From Saccharothrix algeriensis (GTDB taxonomy: Bacteria; Actinomycetota; Actinomycetes; Mycobacteriales; Pseudonocardiaceae), in assembly GCF_016907655.1 (NCBI RefSeq), contig NZ_JAFBCL010000001.1:2638001-2702000 (forward strand): a DNA stretch of 64,000 nucleotides. The letters run 5' to 3'. This document shows, one piece after another, positions 49,851 through 59,245 of this stretch. Within the stretch, counting starts at the first letter, position 1. The number at the start of each line of letters is the position of its first letter. A program made the position numbers and the translations under genes. The notes under the pieces were generated by a model that worked only from the letters and a program-made list of their open reading frames with translations, searched no databases and had not been told where the DNA came from.

Positions 49851-49856
49851 ACCGTA
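49851..49856 (-). promoter_or_regulatory. -10 element of the mog-type gene
   Basis: TACGGT on the minus strand (49856-49851) ends 7 nt before the ATG at 49843, with no ribosome site, suggesting leaderless mRNA. Confidence 0.5.
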
Positions 49857-50007
49857 GCCAATCGGAGGAGTGGGCGGTTCTGCGACGTCGCGCTGCCACC
49901 GCCCGTGGGACAACGCCGTTCTTCACCGGATCCGGTGACGTGCGGATTCACCCGCCCGGTACCCGCCACGAGCACCCGACCGCACCTCCACCGGCCACGC
50001 CTGTGGC

Positions 50008-50072
50008 GCACCTGACAGCCGCACCTGACAGCCGCACCTGACAGCCGCACCTGACAGCCGCCCCTGACAGCC
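50008..50072. repeat. 13-bp tandem repeat (x5)
   Basis: Five head-to-tail copies of GCACCTGACAGCC at 50008-50020, 50021-50033, 50034-50046, 50047-50059 and 50060-50072; the last has one change. It lies in the 353-bp gap between pepD and the mog-type gene, about 150-220 bp upstream of the latter's promoter. The rest of the gap shows no gene. Confidence 0.9.
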
Positions 50073-50196
50073 GCACCGGCCGGCGCCCCGCCGGCGGGCA
50101 CGACGAGGCCGCACACCGGGGGGCGAGGGGACACCCGCCGGGATGCGGCCTCTGCACCGGCTCGGGGCACGTGAGCCGGGGTCTCTCGGGCGAGGG

Positions 50197-51858
50197 TTAC
50201 TTCACCTCGACGGGCTGGCTGCCCAGGGTCACGTCGACCGTGCGGCTGCCGCCGACCGTGAGCTGCACCCTCTCCCCCGGCGCACGGGAGCGGACGGCCG
50301 CCACCAGGGCGTCCGAGCTGTCGATCGGCCGGTCGCCGAACTTGGTGATCACGTCACCCGTCCGGAGGCCGGACTGCTCGGCCGCGCCGCCCGGCGTCAC
50401 CTCGCGGACCTGCGCGCCGCCGTCGGGGCCGTCGGTCACCTGGACGCCGAGCACGGTCTGCGTGGCCCGGCCGGTCTCGCTCAGCTCGGTGGCCGTGCGC
50501 CGGGCCTGGTCGATGGGGATGGCGAAGCCGATGCCCACCGAGCCGCCCTGCGACGACTGGGTGCGGTTGGGGCTGTAGATCGCCGAGTTGATGCCGACGA
50601 CCTGGCCCTGCATGTTCACCAGCGGCCCGCCGGAGTTGCCGGGGTTGATCGCCGCGTCGGTCTGGATGGCGTTGAGCACGGTCGCCTGGCTGCCGCCCTC
50701 GCCGCCCGCCCGCACGGGGCGGTTGAGCGAGCTGACGATGCCCGAGGTCACCGTGCCGTTGAGGTCGAAGGGCGAGCCGACGGCGACCACCTGCTGGCCG
50801 ATCCGCAGGTCGCCGGAGTTGCCGAGTTCGGCGGTGGGCAGGCCGGAGACGCCCTCGGCCCGCACCACGGCCAGGTCCGACGACGGGTCGCGGCCGATGA
50901 TCCGCGCGCTCGCCGACCGGCCGTCCTGGAACTGCACCTTGATCGCGCCGCCGTTCGCGGCCGACTCCACCACGTGGTTGTTGGTCAGCACCAACCCGTC
51001 CGAGCTGAGCACGAAGCCCGACCCGGCGCCACCGCTGACCTGCACCTGCACCACCGTGGGCAGCACCTTTTGCGCCACCTGCTCGGTGGACCCGGCGGGC
51101 GCGTCGCCGGTCCGCTGGGCGGGCGGCGGGGCGTTGAGCGCGTTGGTGACCGGCGCGGAGCGCTCGGCCGCCTGGTAGCCGACGTAGCCGCCGAGCCCGC
51201 CCGCGACACCGCCGACGGCGAGCACGAGCGCGGTGACCCCCGCCAGGAGCTTGCCGCGGCCCTTGGCGCGCGGGGCGGCCGGCGCTTGGCCGGGCGCCGC
51301 GTAGTACGGACCGGGCGGGGGCTGGTGCGCCCCCTGGTGCGCTCCCTGATGCACACCCTGGTGCGCACCCTGGTGTGCACCGCCCCAGCCGTCCTCCGGC
51401 CGCGCGGCGCCCGGGAACCAGGCGCCGGACGAGCCGGTGTCGGGGGTCCCGGGGCTCCCCTGCGGAGCACCCGGCACCCCGACACCCGATGACGCGGCGC
51501 TCCCCTGCGAAGCGCCCGGCATCCCACTCACCGGTGGCGCGGCGCTCCCCTGCGAAGCACCCGCCACCCCGTACTCCGACGGCGCGGCGCTCCCCTGCGA
51601 AGCACCTCGCGCGTCGGTCACCGGAGGCGTGGCGCTCCCCTGCGGAGCACCCGCCTCACCGGTGCGCGGCGGCACGGCGTCTCCCTGCGAAACGCCCTGC
51701 GCGCCACCCGGTGGAACGGGGTCGCCCTGCCCGACCCCGTGCCCTCCGGTGTCCGGCCCACCAGCACCCTGCTGCCGGTGCCCGGCGTCCTCACGACCGG
51801 CGCTGCCCCTCGCCCAAGGGCTCGGCTGCGGCTCGGGCTGCGGCTCGTTCTCGGTCAT
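50197..51858 (-). CDS. pepD: HtrA-family membrane serine protease PepD
   Basis: A 553-residue DegP/HtrA protease. Residues 1-200 are a disordered Gly/Ser/Pro/Gln-rich cytoplasmic region with six roughly 15-residue repeats (GASQGSAAP type, about 55-145) and an AHQG repeat (about 161-180). A membrane helix (204-227) precedes the protease domain with His 295 (TNNHVV), Asp 328 (SSDLAVV) and Ser 409 (GNSGGP). A PDZ domain occupies about 455-548. It degrades or refolds damaged exported proteins and in mycobacteria belongs to the MprAB envelope-stress regulon. The ATG at 51858 begins MTENEP. Confidence 0.95.
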   Translation of the reverse strand: MTENEPQPEPQPSPWARGSAGREDAGHRQQGAGGPDTGGHGVGQGDPVPPGGAQGVSQGDAVPPRTGEAGAPQGSATPPVTDARGASQGSAAPSEYGVAGASQGSAAPPVSGMPGASQGSAASSGVGVPGAPQGSPGTPDTGSSGAWFPGAARPEDGWGGAHQGAHQGVHQGAHQGAHQPPPGPYYAAPGQAPAAPRAKGRGKLLAGVTALVLAVGGVAGGLGGYVGYQAAERSAPVTNALNAPPPAQRTGDAPAGSTEQVAQKVLPTVVQVQVSGGAGSGFVLSSDGLVLTNNHVVESAANGGAIKVQFQDGRSASARIIGRDPSSDLAVVRAEGVSGLPTAELGNSGDLRIGQQVVAVGSPFDLNGTVTSGIVSSLNRPVRAGGEGGSQATVLNAIQTDAAINPGNSGGPLVNMQGQVVGINSAIYSPNRTQSSQGGSVGIGFAIPIDQARRTATELSETGRATQTVLGVQVTDGPDGGAQVREVTPGGAAEQSGLRTGDVITKFGDRPIDSSDALVAAVRSRAPGERVQLTVGGSRTVDVTLGSQPVEVK

Positions 51859-51960
51859 GTCCACCACTCTGGGGTGTGCGCCTGAGAGCAGCCTTAAACA
51901 GACCTGGGCATCAGTTGTGAGTCCGCCGCCGGCCACCCGGCGCCGGCCGCCCTCCGCCGG

Positions 51961-53046
51961 TCACCCGGCGGCGCGCAGCCGTTCGGCGATCCGCTCGGGC
52001 GTCGCGTCGTTGATCCAGACGCCCATGCCGGACTCCGAGCCGGCCAGGTACTTGAGCTTGTCGGCGGACCGCAGCACGGAGAACACCTCCAGGCGCAGCC
52101 ACGCCAGGTCGCGCCCGGTGCGCACGGGGGCCTGGTGCCACGCCGCGATGTAGGGCAGCGGTCGCCGGTAGAGGCCGTCGAGCCGGCGCAGGACCTCCAG
52201 GTAGAGGTGCGCGAAGTCGTCGCGCTCGGCGTCGGTCAGCGCGGGCAGGTCGGGCACCTGGCGGTGCGGCACGACGTGCACCTCCACCGGCCAGCGGGCG
52301 GCGGCGGGCACGAACGCCGTCCAGTGCTCGGACGCGCCGACCACGCGCGTGCCGGCGGCCCGCTCGGCGGCCAGCACGTCGCCCAGCAGCGGACGGCCGT
52401 GCCGGGCCCGGTAGTCGGCGGCGGCGGCGAGCACCCGCTCGGTCCTGGGCGTCACGAACGGGTAGCCGTAGACCTGGCCGTGCGGGTGGTGCAGGGTGAC
52501 GCCGATCTCCTCGCCCCGGTTCTCGAACGGGAAGACCTGCTCCACGCCCGGCATCGCGCCCAGCGCGGCGGTGCGGTCCGCCCAGACGTCCACGACGGTC
52601 CGCACGCGCGAGGGCGGCAGCTCGCCGAACGACTTGTCGTGGTCGGGGGTGAAGCACACCACCTCGCAGTAGCCCCGGCCGGGCGCCCGCGCCACCATCG
52701 GCATCCCCTCCACGGTGGGCGGCAGTTCCGGCACCCCCTGGGCGAACGAGGGGAACCGGTTCTCGAACACCACCACGTCGTAGTCCGGCTCGGGGATCTC
52801 GGTGGGCCGGCCCGGCGCCGACGGGCACAGCGGGCACAGGTCCGCGGGCGGTTTGTAGGTGCGGGTCTGCCGGTGCGCGGCGATGGCCACCCACTCGCCG
52901 GTCAGCGGGTCGCGGCGCACCTCGGAGAGCGGCTGCGCCCGCGGCAGGTCCCTGGTGTCCACCGCCGTCCGCGGCGGCGCGCCCGGCGTGTCGTCGAAGT
53001 AGATGATCTCCCGGCCGTCGGCGAGCCTCCGCGCCGTGCGCTTCAC
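51961..53046 (-). CDS. galT: Galactose-1-phosphate uridylyltransferase
   Basis: A 361-residue GalT of the Leloir pathway: it swaps UMP between UDP-glucose and galactose-1-phosphate. Zinc-site Cys are in ADLCPLCPS, the active-site HPHGQVYGYP lies near residue 189, and EVHVVPHRQVPDLP near 275. The GTG at 53046 overlaps the deoR stop as GTGA. galK and galE are absent here. Its product pool connects with galU 7 kb away. Confidence 0.94.
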   Translation of the reverse strand: MKRTARRLADGREIIYFDDTPGAPPRTAVDTRDLPRAQPLSEVRRDPLTGEWVAIAAHRQTRTYKPPADLCPLCPSAPGRPTEIPEPDYDVVVFENRFPSFAQGVPELPPTVEGMPMVARAPGRGYCEVVCFTPDHDKSFGELPPSRVRTVVDVWADRTAALGAMPGVEQVFPFENRGEEIGVTLHHPHGQVYGYPFVTPRTERVLAAAADYRARHGRPLLGDVLAAERAAGTRVVGASEHWTAFVPAAARWPVEVHVVPHRQVPDLPALTDAERDDFAHLYLEVLRRLDGLYRRPLPYIAAWHQAPVRTGRDLAWLRLEVFSVLRSADKLKYLAGSESGMGVWINDATPERIAERLRAAG

Positions 53047-53843
53047 CCGAGCCCTCCCTCTCCCCGTCCCGGCACGCGCGCCAGGACCAGTTCCCCGACC
53101 TGCTCCGCCAGCGCGGCGCGCGCCTGCTCGGCCAGGCCCTCGTCGGTGACCAGGACGTCCGCCCGGTCGAGGCCGACGATGGTGGAGATGCCGACCGTGC
53201 CCCACTTGGTGTGGTCGGCGACCACGACGACCCGCCCGGCCGCGTCGACCAGCGCCCGGTCGGTCTCGCCCTCGTCCAGGTTGGGCGTGGTGAAGCCGGA
53301 GCGCTCGGCCATGCCGTGCACGCCGAGGAACACCACGTCCAGGTGCAGCGACCGCAGCGCCCGCACGGCGACCGGGCCGACCAGCGCGTCCGACGGCGTG
53401 CGCACCCCGCCGGTCAGCACGACCGCCCGGTCGGCGCGCCCGCTGCGCTGCAGCACGTCCGCCACGCGGACCGAGTTGGTGACCGCGGTCAGGTCCGGGA
53501 CGTCGTCGAGGAACCGCGCCAGCGTCCACGTGGTGGTGCCGGCGGACAGCCCGATCGCGGTGCCCGGCCGGACCAGCCGGGCGGCCCGCGCGGCGATGGC
53601 CTCCTTCTCCGGCAGCTGGCGCACCGACTTGGCCTCGAACCCCGGCTCGTCGGTGCTGCGGCCGACCACGGAGGTGGCGCCGCCGTAGACCTTCTCCACC
53701 AGCCCGCGCGCGGCCAGCACGTCCAGGTCCCGGCGCACGGTCATGTCCGAGACGCCCAGGCGCACGACCAGGTCGCCGACCCGCACCGCGCCCGTGCGCC
53801 GCACCTCCTCCAGGATCACCGCTTGCCGTTGCCGCGCCAGCAC
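53043..53843 (-). CDS. DeoR-family transcriptional regulator
   Basis: About 266 residues. N-terminal HTH (ILEEVRRTGAVRVGDLVVRL then GVSDMTVRRDLDVL), then a sugar-phosphate-binding ISOCOT domain with AIGLSAGTTTWTLARFL, VVLTGGVRTPSDALVG and VVVADHTKWGTVG. It probably senses a sugar phosphate and represses the deoR-galT unit. A GTG at 53843 has GAGG 7 nt upstream; a GTG 6 nt earlier is possible. Confidence 0.9.
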   Translation of the reverse strand: MLARQRQAVILEEVRRTGAVRVGDLVVRLGVSDMTVRRDLDVLAARGLVEKVYGGATSVVGRSTDEPGFEAKSVRQLPEKEAIAARAARLVRPGTAIGLSAGTTTWTLARFLDDVPDLTAVTNSVRVADVLQRSGRADRAVVLTGGVRTPSDALVGPVAVRALRSLHLDVVFLGVHGMAERSGFTTPNLDEGETDRALVDAAGRVVVVADHTKWGTVGISTIVGLDRADVLVTDEGLAEQARAALAEQVGELVLARVPGRGEGGLG

Positions 53844-54130
53844 CGCCACACCTCTTCCCCGAGGACAGCCCCGCACCCGGCGGGCGGCCCGGCGCCCGCG
53901 TGGTCGATCAAGCCACGATACGGGCGTCGCCCCGACCGCGGCACGTCCTCCGGTCACGCCCCCAGGGTCGCCACCGGGTTCCCGCGAGTCAACACGAGCA
54001 AACAAAACCGATCGTTCGGGTTGTTCTCCACCACCCCGCTGCCACACAGCGTCGACGGGCCGGGCACGGGCGAGGGTCGGTGTCGCGGCACGGGCCGGGC
54101 GTGTGCGTTCTTGTTGGGCCCCGGACCCGG
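53844..54130. other. Upstream region of deoR-galT with possible operator
   Basis: About 290 bp. An A/T-richer patch, unusual for this genome, holds the imperfect inverted repeat AACAAAACC ... GGGTTGTT (54001-54025) next to AACACGAGCAAACAAAACC, a plausible DeoR-type site. No gene is seen. Confidence 0.4.
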
Positions 54131-55510
54131 CTACGGGCGGCCGGGCAGGCGGAGGACGAACAGCGCGCCGCCCTCCGGCGCGCGCCCCGCGTAGGCCGCG
54201 CCGCCGTGCCGCTCGGCCGCCTGCTTGACGATCGCGAGCCCCAGCCCCGAGCCGGGCAGCGTGCGCGCCTCCGACGAGCGGTAGAAGCGCTCGAACACGT
54301 GCGGCAGGTCGTCGTCGGCGATGCCGGGCCCGGAGTCCGCCACCTCCAGCACCGCGCTCCCGTCGCCGAGCTGGCGCAGCTCCAGCCGCACCACGCCGTC
54401 GGACGGGCTGAACTTCACCGCGTTGTCCAGCAGGTTGAGCACGGCCCGCTCCAGGGCGCTGGAGTCGCCCAGCAGCGACCACGGCTGCAACCGCACGTCG
54501 AACCGCACGTCCGCGGGGGCCCGCCGGCGCGCGCGGTCCAGGGCGCGCTCGACCACCTCGACGAGGTCCACCGGCTCGTGCACCACCTGCGGCGCGTCCT
54601 CGCGGGCCAGCTCCACCAGGTCGCCGATCAGCGTGGTCAGCTCGTCCAGCTGCGCCCGCACGTCGGCGTTGATCTCCGCCTTGTCCTGGTCGGACAGCGT
54701 CGGCGCGTCCGGCCGCTCGGAGGCCAGCAGCAGCTCCAGGTTGGTGCGCATGGACGTCAGCGGGGTGCGCAGCTCGTGGCCCGCGTCGGCGACCAGCCGC
54801 CGCTGCCGCTCCTGCGAGTCGGCCACCGCGGCGAGCATCGCGTTGAACCGCTGGGTCAGCCGGGCCAGCTCGTCGTCACCGGTCACCGGGATCGGCCGCA
54901 GGTCGCCGGTCATCGCGACCCGCTCGGTGGCCTCGGTCAGCCGCTGCACGGGCCGCAGCCCGGTGCGCGCCACGGCCGTGCCCGCCGCCGCCGCGACCAG
55001 CACGCCGATGCCGCTGATCACGAACAGCACCACGGACAGCTTGCCCAGCGTCGTGTTCAGCGGCCCCAGGGACTGGGCGATCACCATCGCCCGGCCGTCG
55101 TCGTAGGGCACGGAGATCACCCGGAACCCGCTGCGGGTGTCGTCCCACAGGTTCTCGGCCAGGACGCCGCGCGCCACCTCCAGGTCGTCCGGCTGCCACG
55201 ACGGCGCGGTCGTCCCCTTGGGGTAGTACATCTGGCCGCTGACCTCCAGCAGGCCGATGCGCACGTCGCCGGCCGCCAGGAACGCGCCGGGCACCTCGGT
55301 GACGTCGGTGTTCACCCGGGGCGCGGTCACCGCCGCCTTGGCCCGCTCCCGCAGGCTCAGGTCGAACTGCTCGTCCAGGTTGCTGCTGACGGTCATGTAG
55401 GCGCCCAGCGAGACCACGCCCACCACGCCCGCCACGCAGAACGCGGCCAGGAGGGTGACCCGGGCCCGCAGGGAGACCCGCTGCAGCCGCTCGCCGGCGG
55501 CGTTGATCAC
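54131..55510 (-). CDS. mprB: Sensor histidine kinase MprB
   Basis: A 459-residue HK. Two membrane segments (about 17-38 and 157-180) enclose a sensor domain of about 115 residues; a HAMP domain (181-233), the H box [19 protein letters not shown] with phospho-His 245, and the ATPase domain with [17 protein letters not shown] and [11 protein letters not shown] follow. The GTG at 55510 overlaps the mprA stop as GTGA. In mycobacteria MprAB senses envelope stress and controls sigE and pepD. Identification as MprB rests on sequence layout plus gene context. Confidence 0.9.
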   Translation of the reverse strand: MINAAGERLQRVSLRARVTLLAAFCVAGVVGVVSLGAYMTVSSNLDEQFDLSLRERAKAAVTAPRVNTDVTEVPGAFLAAGDVRIGLLEVSGQMYYPKGTTAPSWQPDDLEVARGVLAENLWDDTRSGFRVISVPYDDGRAMVIAQSLGPLNTTLGKLSVVLFVISGIGVLVAAAAGTAVARTGLRPVQRLTEATERVAMTGDLRPIPVTGDDELARLTQRFNAMLAAVADSQERQRRLVADAGHELRTPLTSMRTNLELLLASERPDAPTLSDQDKAEINADVRAQLDELTTLIGDLVELAREDAPQVVHEPVDLVEVVERALDRARRRAPADVRFDVRLQPWSLLGDSSALERAVLNLLDNAVKFSPSDGVVRLELRQLGDGSAVLEVADSGPGIADDDLPHVFERFYRSSEARTLPGSGLGLAIVKQAAERHGGAAYAGRAPEGGALFVLRLPGRP

Positions 55511-56196
55511 GGAGGCGTCTCCCGCAGCACGTACCCGACGCCGCGCACCGTGTGCAGCAGGCGCGGCTCGCCCTCCGCCTCCGTCTTGCGGCGCAGGTAG
55601 CCCACGTACACCTCCAGCGCGTTGCCGGAGGTCGGGAAGTCGTAGCCCCAGACGTCCTCCAGGATGCGACCGCGCGTGAGCACCTGCTTCGGGTGCGCCA
55701 GGAACAGCTCCAGCAGCGCGAACTCGGTGCGGGTGAGGCTGATCGGCCGCTCGCCGCGCCGCACGTCCCGCGTGCCCGGGTCCAGCTCCAGGTCGGCGAA
55801 CCGCAGCACCGCGCCCGAGGGCTCGGCCGCGTCCGAGGCCGCCCGCCGCAGCAGCGCCCGCAGCCTGGCCAGCAGCTCCTCCAGGGCGAACGGCTTGGGC
55901 AGGTAGTCGTCGGCGCCCGCGTCCAGCCCGGACACCCGGTCGGACACCGCGTCCCGCGCGGTGAGCACGAGGATCGGCAGGTCGTCGCCGGTGCTGCGCA
56001 GCCGGCGGCACACCTCCAGCCCGTCCAGCCGGGGCATCATGACGTCCAGGACCATCGCATCCGGACGCTGGGCGACGACCGATTCGAGGGCCTGCCGGCC
56101 GTCGCCGGCCAGGTCCACCTGGTAGCCGTTGAACTGCAGTGAGCGGCGAAGCGACTCACGCACGGCCCGGTCGTCGTCGACAACGAGGATGCGCAT
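55507..56196 (-). CDS. mprA: Response regulator MprA (OmpR/PhoB type)
   Basis: A 229-residue regulator: receiver [16 protein letters not shown] with phospho-acceptor Asp 51 ([11 protein letters not shown]), Thr in [11 protein letters not shown] and Lys in [11 protein letters not shown]. The C-terminal winged helix contains [18 protein letters not shown] and [14 protein letters not shown]. Length equals mycobacterial MprA. The ATG at 56196 starts the receiver exactly; in-frame upstream codons are not conserved. Confidence 0.93.
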   Translation of the reverse strand: MRILVVDDDRAVRESLRRSLQFNGYQVDLAGDGRQALESVVAQRPDAMVLDVMMPRLDGLEVCRRLRSTGDDLPILVLTARDAVSDRVSGLDAGADDYLPKPFALEELLARLRALLRRAASDAAEPSGAVLRFADLELDPGTRDVRRGERPISLTRTEFALLELFLAHPKQVLTRGRILEDVWGYDFPTSGNALEVYVGYLRRKTEAEGEPRLLHTVRGVGYVLRETPP

Positions 56197-56283
56197 GGGG
56201 GTCAGTCTCGCTCGTGGTCCTGAGAGCCGCCTGAGAAGGTGGTGTGAGCGGGCCGTCATGTCGCGCCGGGGCGCCCCCGGGCC

Positions 56284-56895
56284 TCACGCGCCGTCGGTCC
56301 TGCGCGCGATCGGCGCGTTCCACTTGCGCCACAGCGCCAGCACCCGCACCGCCACGATCAGCGCGGACGCCACGACCGCCACCGGGCCGGCGGGCAGGCC
56401 CAGCCAGTGCCCCACCGCCACGGTCACCGCGCCGCCCAGCGCCGCCACCGCGTAGATCTCCCGGCGCAGCACGAGCGGGATCTCGCGCAGCAGCACGTCC
56501 CGCACCGCGCCGCCGCCGATGCCCGTGGTCATCCCGACCAGGCACGCGGCGTACGGCGGCGCGCCCAGGTGCAGCGCCGTGGACGTGCCCGAGGTCACGA
56601 ACAGCCCGAGCCCGACGGCGTCCAGCAGCAGCACCGACCGGCGCAGCTTCTCCACGGTCGGGTGAAACCAGAACACGATCAGCCCGGTGCCGCCGGCGAC
56701 CGCGAGGTAGGGCCACGTCACCAGGGCGCTGGGCGGACGCACCCCGAGCAGGATGTCCCGGATCAGCCCGCCGCCCAGCGCCGTGGTCATGGCCAGCACG
56801 ATCACGCCGAACAGGTCCAGCCTGGCGCGGACCGCCGCCACCGCGCCGGAGGCGGCGAACGCGGCGATGCCGATCAGTTCCAGGGCGGTGAGCAC
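56284..56895 (-). CDS. TRIC/UPF0126-family cation channel
   Basis: A 203-residue protein with about seven membrane segments and two internal repeats, each carrying the hallmark MTTALGGGLIRD and MTTGIGGGAVRD. Bacterial relatives form trimeric potassium-conducting channels; others were long annotated as YicG/UPF0126. It starts at a GTG 9 bp after the acetyltransferase stop, so the two are co-transcribed. Confidence 0.9.
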   Translation of the reverse strand: MLTALELIGIAAFAASGAVAAVRARLDLFGVIVLAMTTALGGGLIRDILLGVRPPSALVTWPYLAVAGGTGLIVFWFHPTVEKLRRSVLLLDAVGLGLFVTSGTSTALHLGAPPYAACLVGMTTGIGGGAVRDVLLREIPLVLRREIYAVAALGGAVTVAVGHWLGLPAGPVAVVASALIVAVRVLALWRKWNAPIARRTDGA

Positions 56896-56904
56896 CCGCC
56901 GAGG

Positions 56905-58038
56905 CTAGAAGAAGTCCGCCAACCGGGGCACTCCCGGCGCGCCGACGAGCCGGTCCAGCAGCGCCGCGTCGCCGTCGAGCAGCCCGGCGCGGCGCAGCGC
57001 GTGGCTGTCCTGCATCCCGCTGAACCACGGGCCCAGCGCCCTGGCGCGCAGCCGCACCGCGCCGCTGCCGCCCGGCTCGACCCGCACCGCGCCGTCCTCC
57101 ACGACCAGCCGCTGCCTGCCCGCGTGCCACGGCGCGTGCTCGTCCTGCACGTCCAGGTCCACCGCGGCGGGCTTGAGCGCCGCCGCCGCGGGCCAGCCCC
57201 GCGCCGCGACGGCCGCCGGCAGGTCGACCACCCGCAGCAGCCACGCCGAGGTGGTGACGGTGTGCCGGATGCCCTGGTTGGTCAGCAGGCCGGTCACCGC
57301 CGGGTCGACCACCCGCAGCGACACCCGGTCCAGCAGGCCCGCCCAGGTCGTCAGCTCGCGCAGCAGGCCGAGCTGGGTGGCCGCGTCCCGCCCGACCAGG
57401 TCGAGCACCCGCAGGCCCTCCCGGTCGCGCTCGGCGGTGAGGTACCCGCGCAGCTCGCCGTCGTGGCCGGGCACGACGGAGGCCACGTCCAGCCCGAGCA
57501 CGTCGGCGACGTCGATCGCGGGCGGGGTCCGGTCGAGCAGCCCGTCCACGGTGGAGGCCACGTCGGTGTAGCAGGCGTGCAGGGCCGCCAGGTCGCCCCG
57601 CTCCACCGCCCGGGCCGCCACCCTCGGCGCGGCGGGCAGCCGGTCGATCGGGACGTCCAGCCACTCGAACACGCCGGCGCGCTCCCAGCCGCGCGACCGG
57701 TACAGCGCGGGCACCGTCGCGTACAGCGCCGACAGCGGCTGCCCGTGCTCGCGCAGGTCCCGCAGCGCGCGGTCGAGCAGGCCGCCGGCCAGGCCCCGGC
57801 CCCGCGCGTACTGGTCGACGGCGACGCCGCCGATGCCGCCCATGGGCACCGGCGCGCCGCCGTAGAACTGGTGGAACCCGTGGACGGTCAGCACCGCGGC
57901 CGGGCGGCCCGCCAGCTCGGCGACCAGCCCGCGCCTGCCCGGCCGCAGCGGGTCCTCCTCGGACGTGCCGCCGAACGCGACCTTGCGCAGCCTGCGCACG
58001 TCGTCGGCGTCGTCGTGGGTCAGCTCCCTGATCAGCAC
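56905..58038 (-). CDS. Eis-like GNAT acetyltransferase
   Basis: A 377-residue protein with the three-part build of the Enhanced intracellular survival family: an N-terminal GNAT domain with GIGGVAVDQYARGRGLAGGLL (acetyl-CoA loop, about 70-90), a second GNAT-like domain and a C-terminal SCP2-like domain (about 290-370). Eis enzymes acetylate amines of aminoglycosides and peptides at several positions. The substrate here is unknown. It starts at a GTG. Confidence 0.87.
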   Translation of the reverse strand: MLIRELTHDDADDVRRLRKVAFGGTSEEDPLRPGRRGLVAELAGRPAAVLTVHGFHQFYGGAPVPMGGIGGVAVDQYARGRGLAGGLLDRALRDLREHGQPLSALYATVPALYRSRGWERAGVFEWLDVPIDRLPAAPRVAARAVERGDLAALHACYTDVASTVDGLLDRTPPAIDVADVLGLDVASVVPGHDGELRGYLTAERDREGLRVLDLVGRDAATQLGLLRELTTWAGLLDRVSLRVVDPAVTGLLTNQGIRHTVTTSAWLLRVVDLPAAVAARGWPAAAALKPAAVDLDVQDEHAPWHAGRQRLVVEDGAVRVEPGGSGAVRLRARALGPWFSGMQDSHALRRAGLLDGDAALLDRLVGAPGVPRLADFF

Positions 58039-58048
58039 GCCGTCCTGC

Positions 58049-58873
58049 TTACCAGGTGAAGAAGCCCCGACCGCTCTTGCGACCCAGTTCGCCGCGCGCG
58101 ACCTTGTCCCGCAGCAGCGCCGGCGGCGCGAAGCGCGGCCCTAGCTCGGCGGCCAGGTGCTCGGCGATGGCCAGCCGCACGTCCAGGCCGACCAGGTCGG
58201 TCAGCCGCAGCGGGCCCATCGGCCAGCCGTAGCCCAGCCGCATCCCCGTGTCGACGTCCTCGGCGGTGGCGACGCCCTCCTCCAGCATCCGGATCGCCTC
58301 CAGGCCGACCGCGACGCCGAGCCGGGAGGTCGCGAACCCCGGCGAGTCCCGCACCTCGACCACGGTCTTGCCCAGCTGCTCGGCCCACGCGCGGGCCCTG
58401 GCCAGGACAGCGGGCGCCAGGCCGTCGTGGCGGACCAGCTCCACCAGCTCCTGCACCGGCACGGGGTTGAAGAAGTGCATCCCGACGACCCGCTCGCCGG
58501 GCAGCCCCTCGGCCAGCGCGCCGATGGACAGCGACGACGTGTTGGAGGCCAGGACGGCGTCCGGGCAGGCGCTCGCGGCCGCGGCGAGCACCCGCCGCTT
58601 GAGGTCGAGGTCCTCCGGCACGGCCTCCACGACCAGGTCGGCGGGCACCCGCGCCAGCCGCCCGACCACGGTCAGGTTCACCAGCAGGTCGGCGGGGTCG
58701 CGATCCAGCCGGCCCCGGGCGGCGGCCTTGGCCAGCGACGCCTCCACGGCCCGCCGGGCGGCGGCGACCCGCTCCGCCCCGGCCTCGGCGAGCACCACCT
58801 CGTGCCCGCCGGCGAGCAGCAGGTGCGCGATGCCCGCGCCCATCGTGCCGCCGCCGATCACCACCGCGATCAT
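58049..58873 (-). CDS. 3-hydroxyacyl-CoA dehydrogenase
   Basis: A 274-residue NAD-dependent dehydrogenase: Rossmann motif AVVIGGGTMGAGIA at the N terminus, ASNTSSLSIGAL with the active-site Ser, GMHFFNPVPVQELVE with catalytic His, and DSPGFATSRLGV, ending GRKSGRGFFTW. It oxidises 3-hydroxyacyl-CoA; in length it is like 3-hydroxybutyryl-CoA dehydrogenase. The ATG overlaps the EthD-family stop as ATGA, so they are translated together. Confidence 0.93.
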   Translation of the reverse strand: MIAVVIGGGTMGAGIAHLLLAGGHEVVLAEAGAERVAAARRAVEASLAKAAARGRLDRDPADLLVNLTVVGRLARVPADLVVEAVPEDLDLKRRVLAAAASACPDAVLASNTSSLSIGALAEGLPGERVVGMHFFNPVPVQELVELVRHDGLAPAVLARARAWAEQLGKTVVEVRDSPGFATSRLGVAVGLEAIRMLEEGVATAEDVDTGMRLGYGWPMGPLRLTDLVGLDVRLAIAEHLAAELGPRFAPPALLRDKVARGELGRKSGRGFFTW

Positions 58874-59190
58874 GCTCCGACGACCTCCGCGGCGAACATG
58901 GCGACCAGGTCCAGGCCGCCGATCCCGGACAGGTTCGCGCCGGCCGCCTGCCACTGCGGCGAGGCGAACGCGGCCTTCATGGCGGCGGCGGACTCGAAGT
59001 ACATCTCGGCCACGAGGTGCGGCTCGTGCTCGCCGAGGAAGCCGGGCACGAACACCCGCTCGACCTTCGCCACCTCGGCGCGCAGCAGGCCGGGGGTCTG
59101 CGCGACCAGGGGCAGGTGGGAGGAGAAGTAAGCCTCGTCGAACTCCTCGGCGTTCTCCGGTTTCCGGTACAGCGCGATGTACTTGATCAT
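58870..59190 (-). CDS. EthD-family small protein
   Basis: A 106-residue dimeric ferredoxin-like-fold protein: MIKYIALYRKPENAEEFDEA, then HLPLVAQTPGLLRAEVAKV and AEMYFESAAAMKAAFASPQW are the EthD pattern. Such proteins accompany degradative operons. It leads a two-gene unit with the hydroxyacyl-CoA dehydrogenase and has GGAAGG upstream of the ATG. A palindrome overlies its promoter. Confidence 0.85.
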   Translation of the reverse strand: MIKYIALYRKPENAEEFDEAYFSSHLPLVAQTPGLLRAEVAKVERVFVPGFLGEHEPHLVAEMYFESAAAMKAAFASPQWQAAGANLSGIGGLDLVAMFAAEVVGA

Positions 59191-59202
59191 GTGACACCTT
59201 CC

Positions 59203-59228
59203 GTCCGGTTACGCCGCCGGACTGTAAC
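59203..59228. promoter_or_regulatory. Palindromic operator over the EthD promoter
   Basis: GTCCGG-N8-CCGGAC (59203-59222) is a perfect inverted repeat and overlaps a minus-strand -10, TACAGT (59226-59221). A second pair GTTAC ... GTAAC spans 59207-59228. It lies between divergent genes and could control both. Confidence 0.55.
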
Positions 59229-59245
59229 ACCGGCACGATGTCGGG

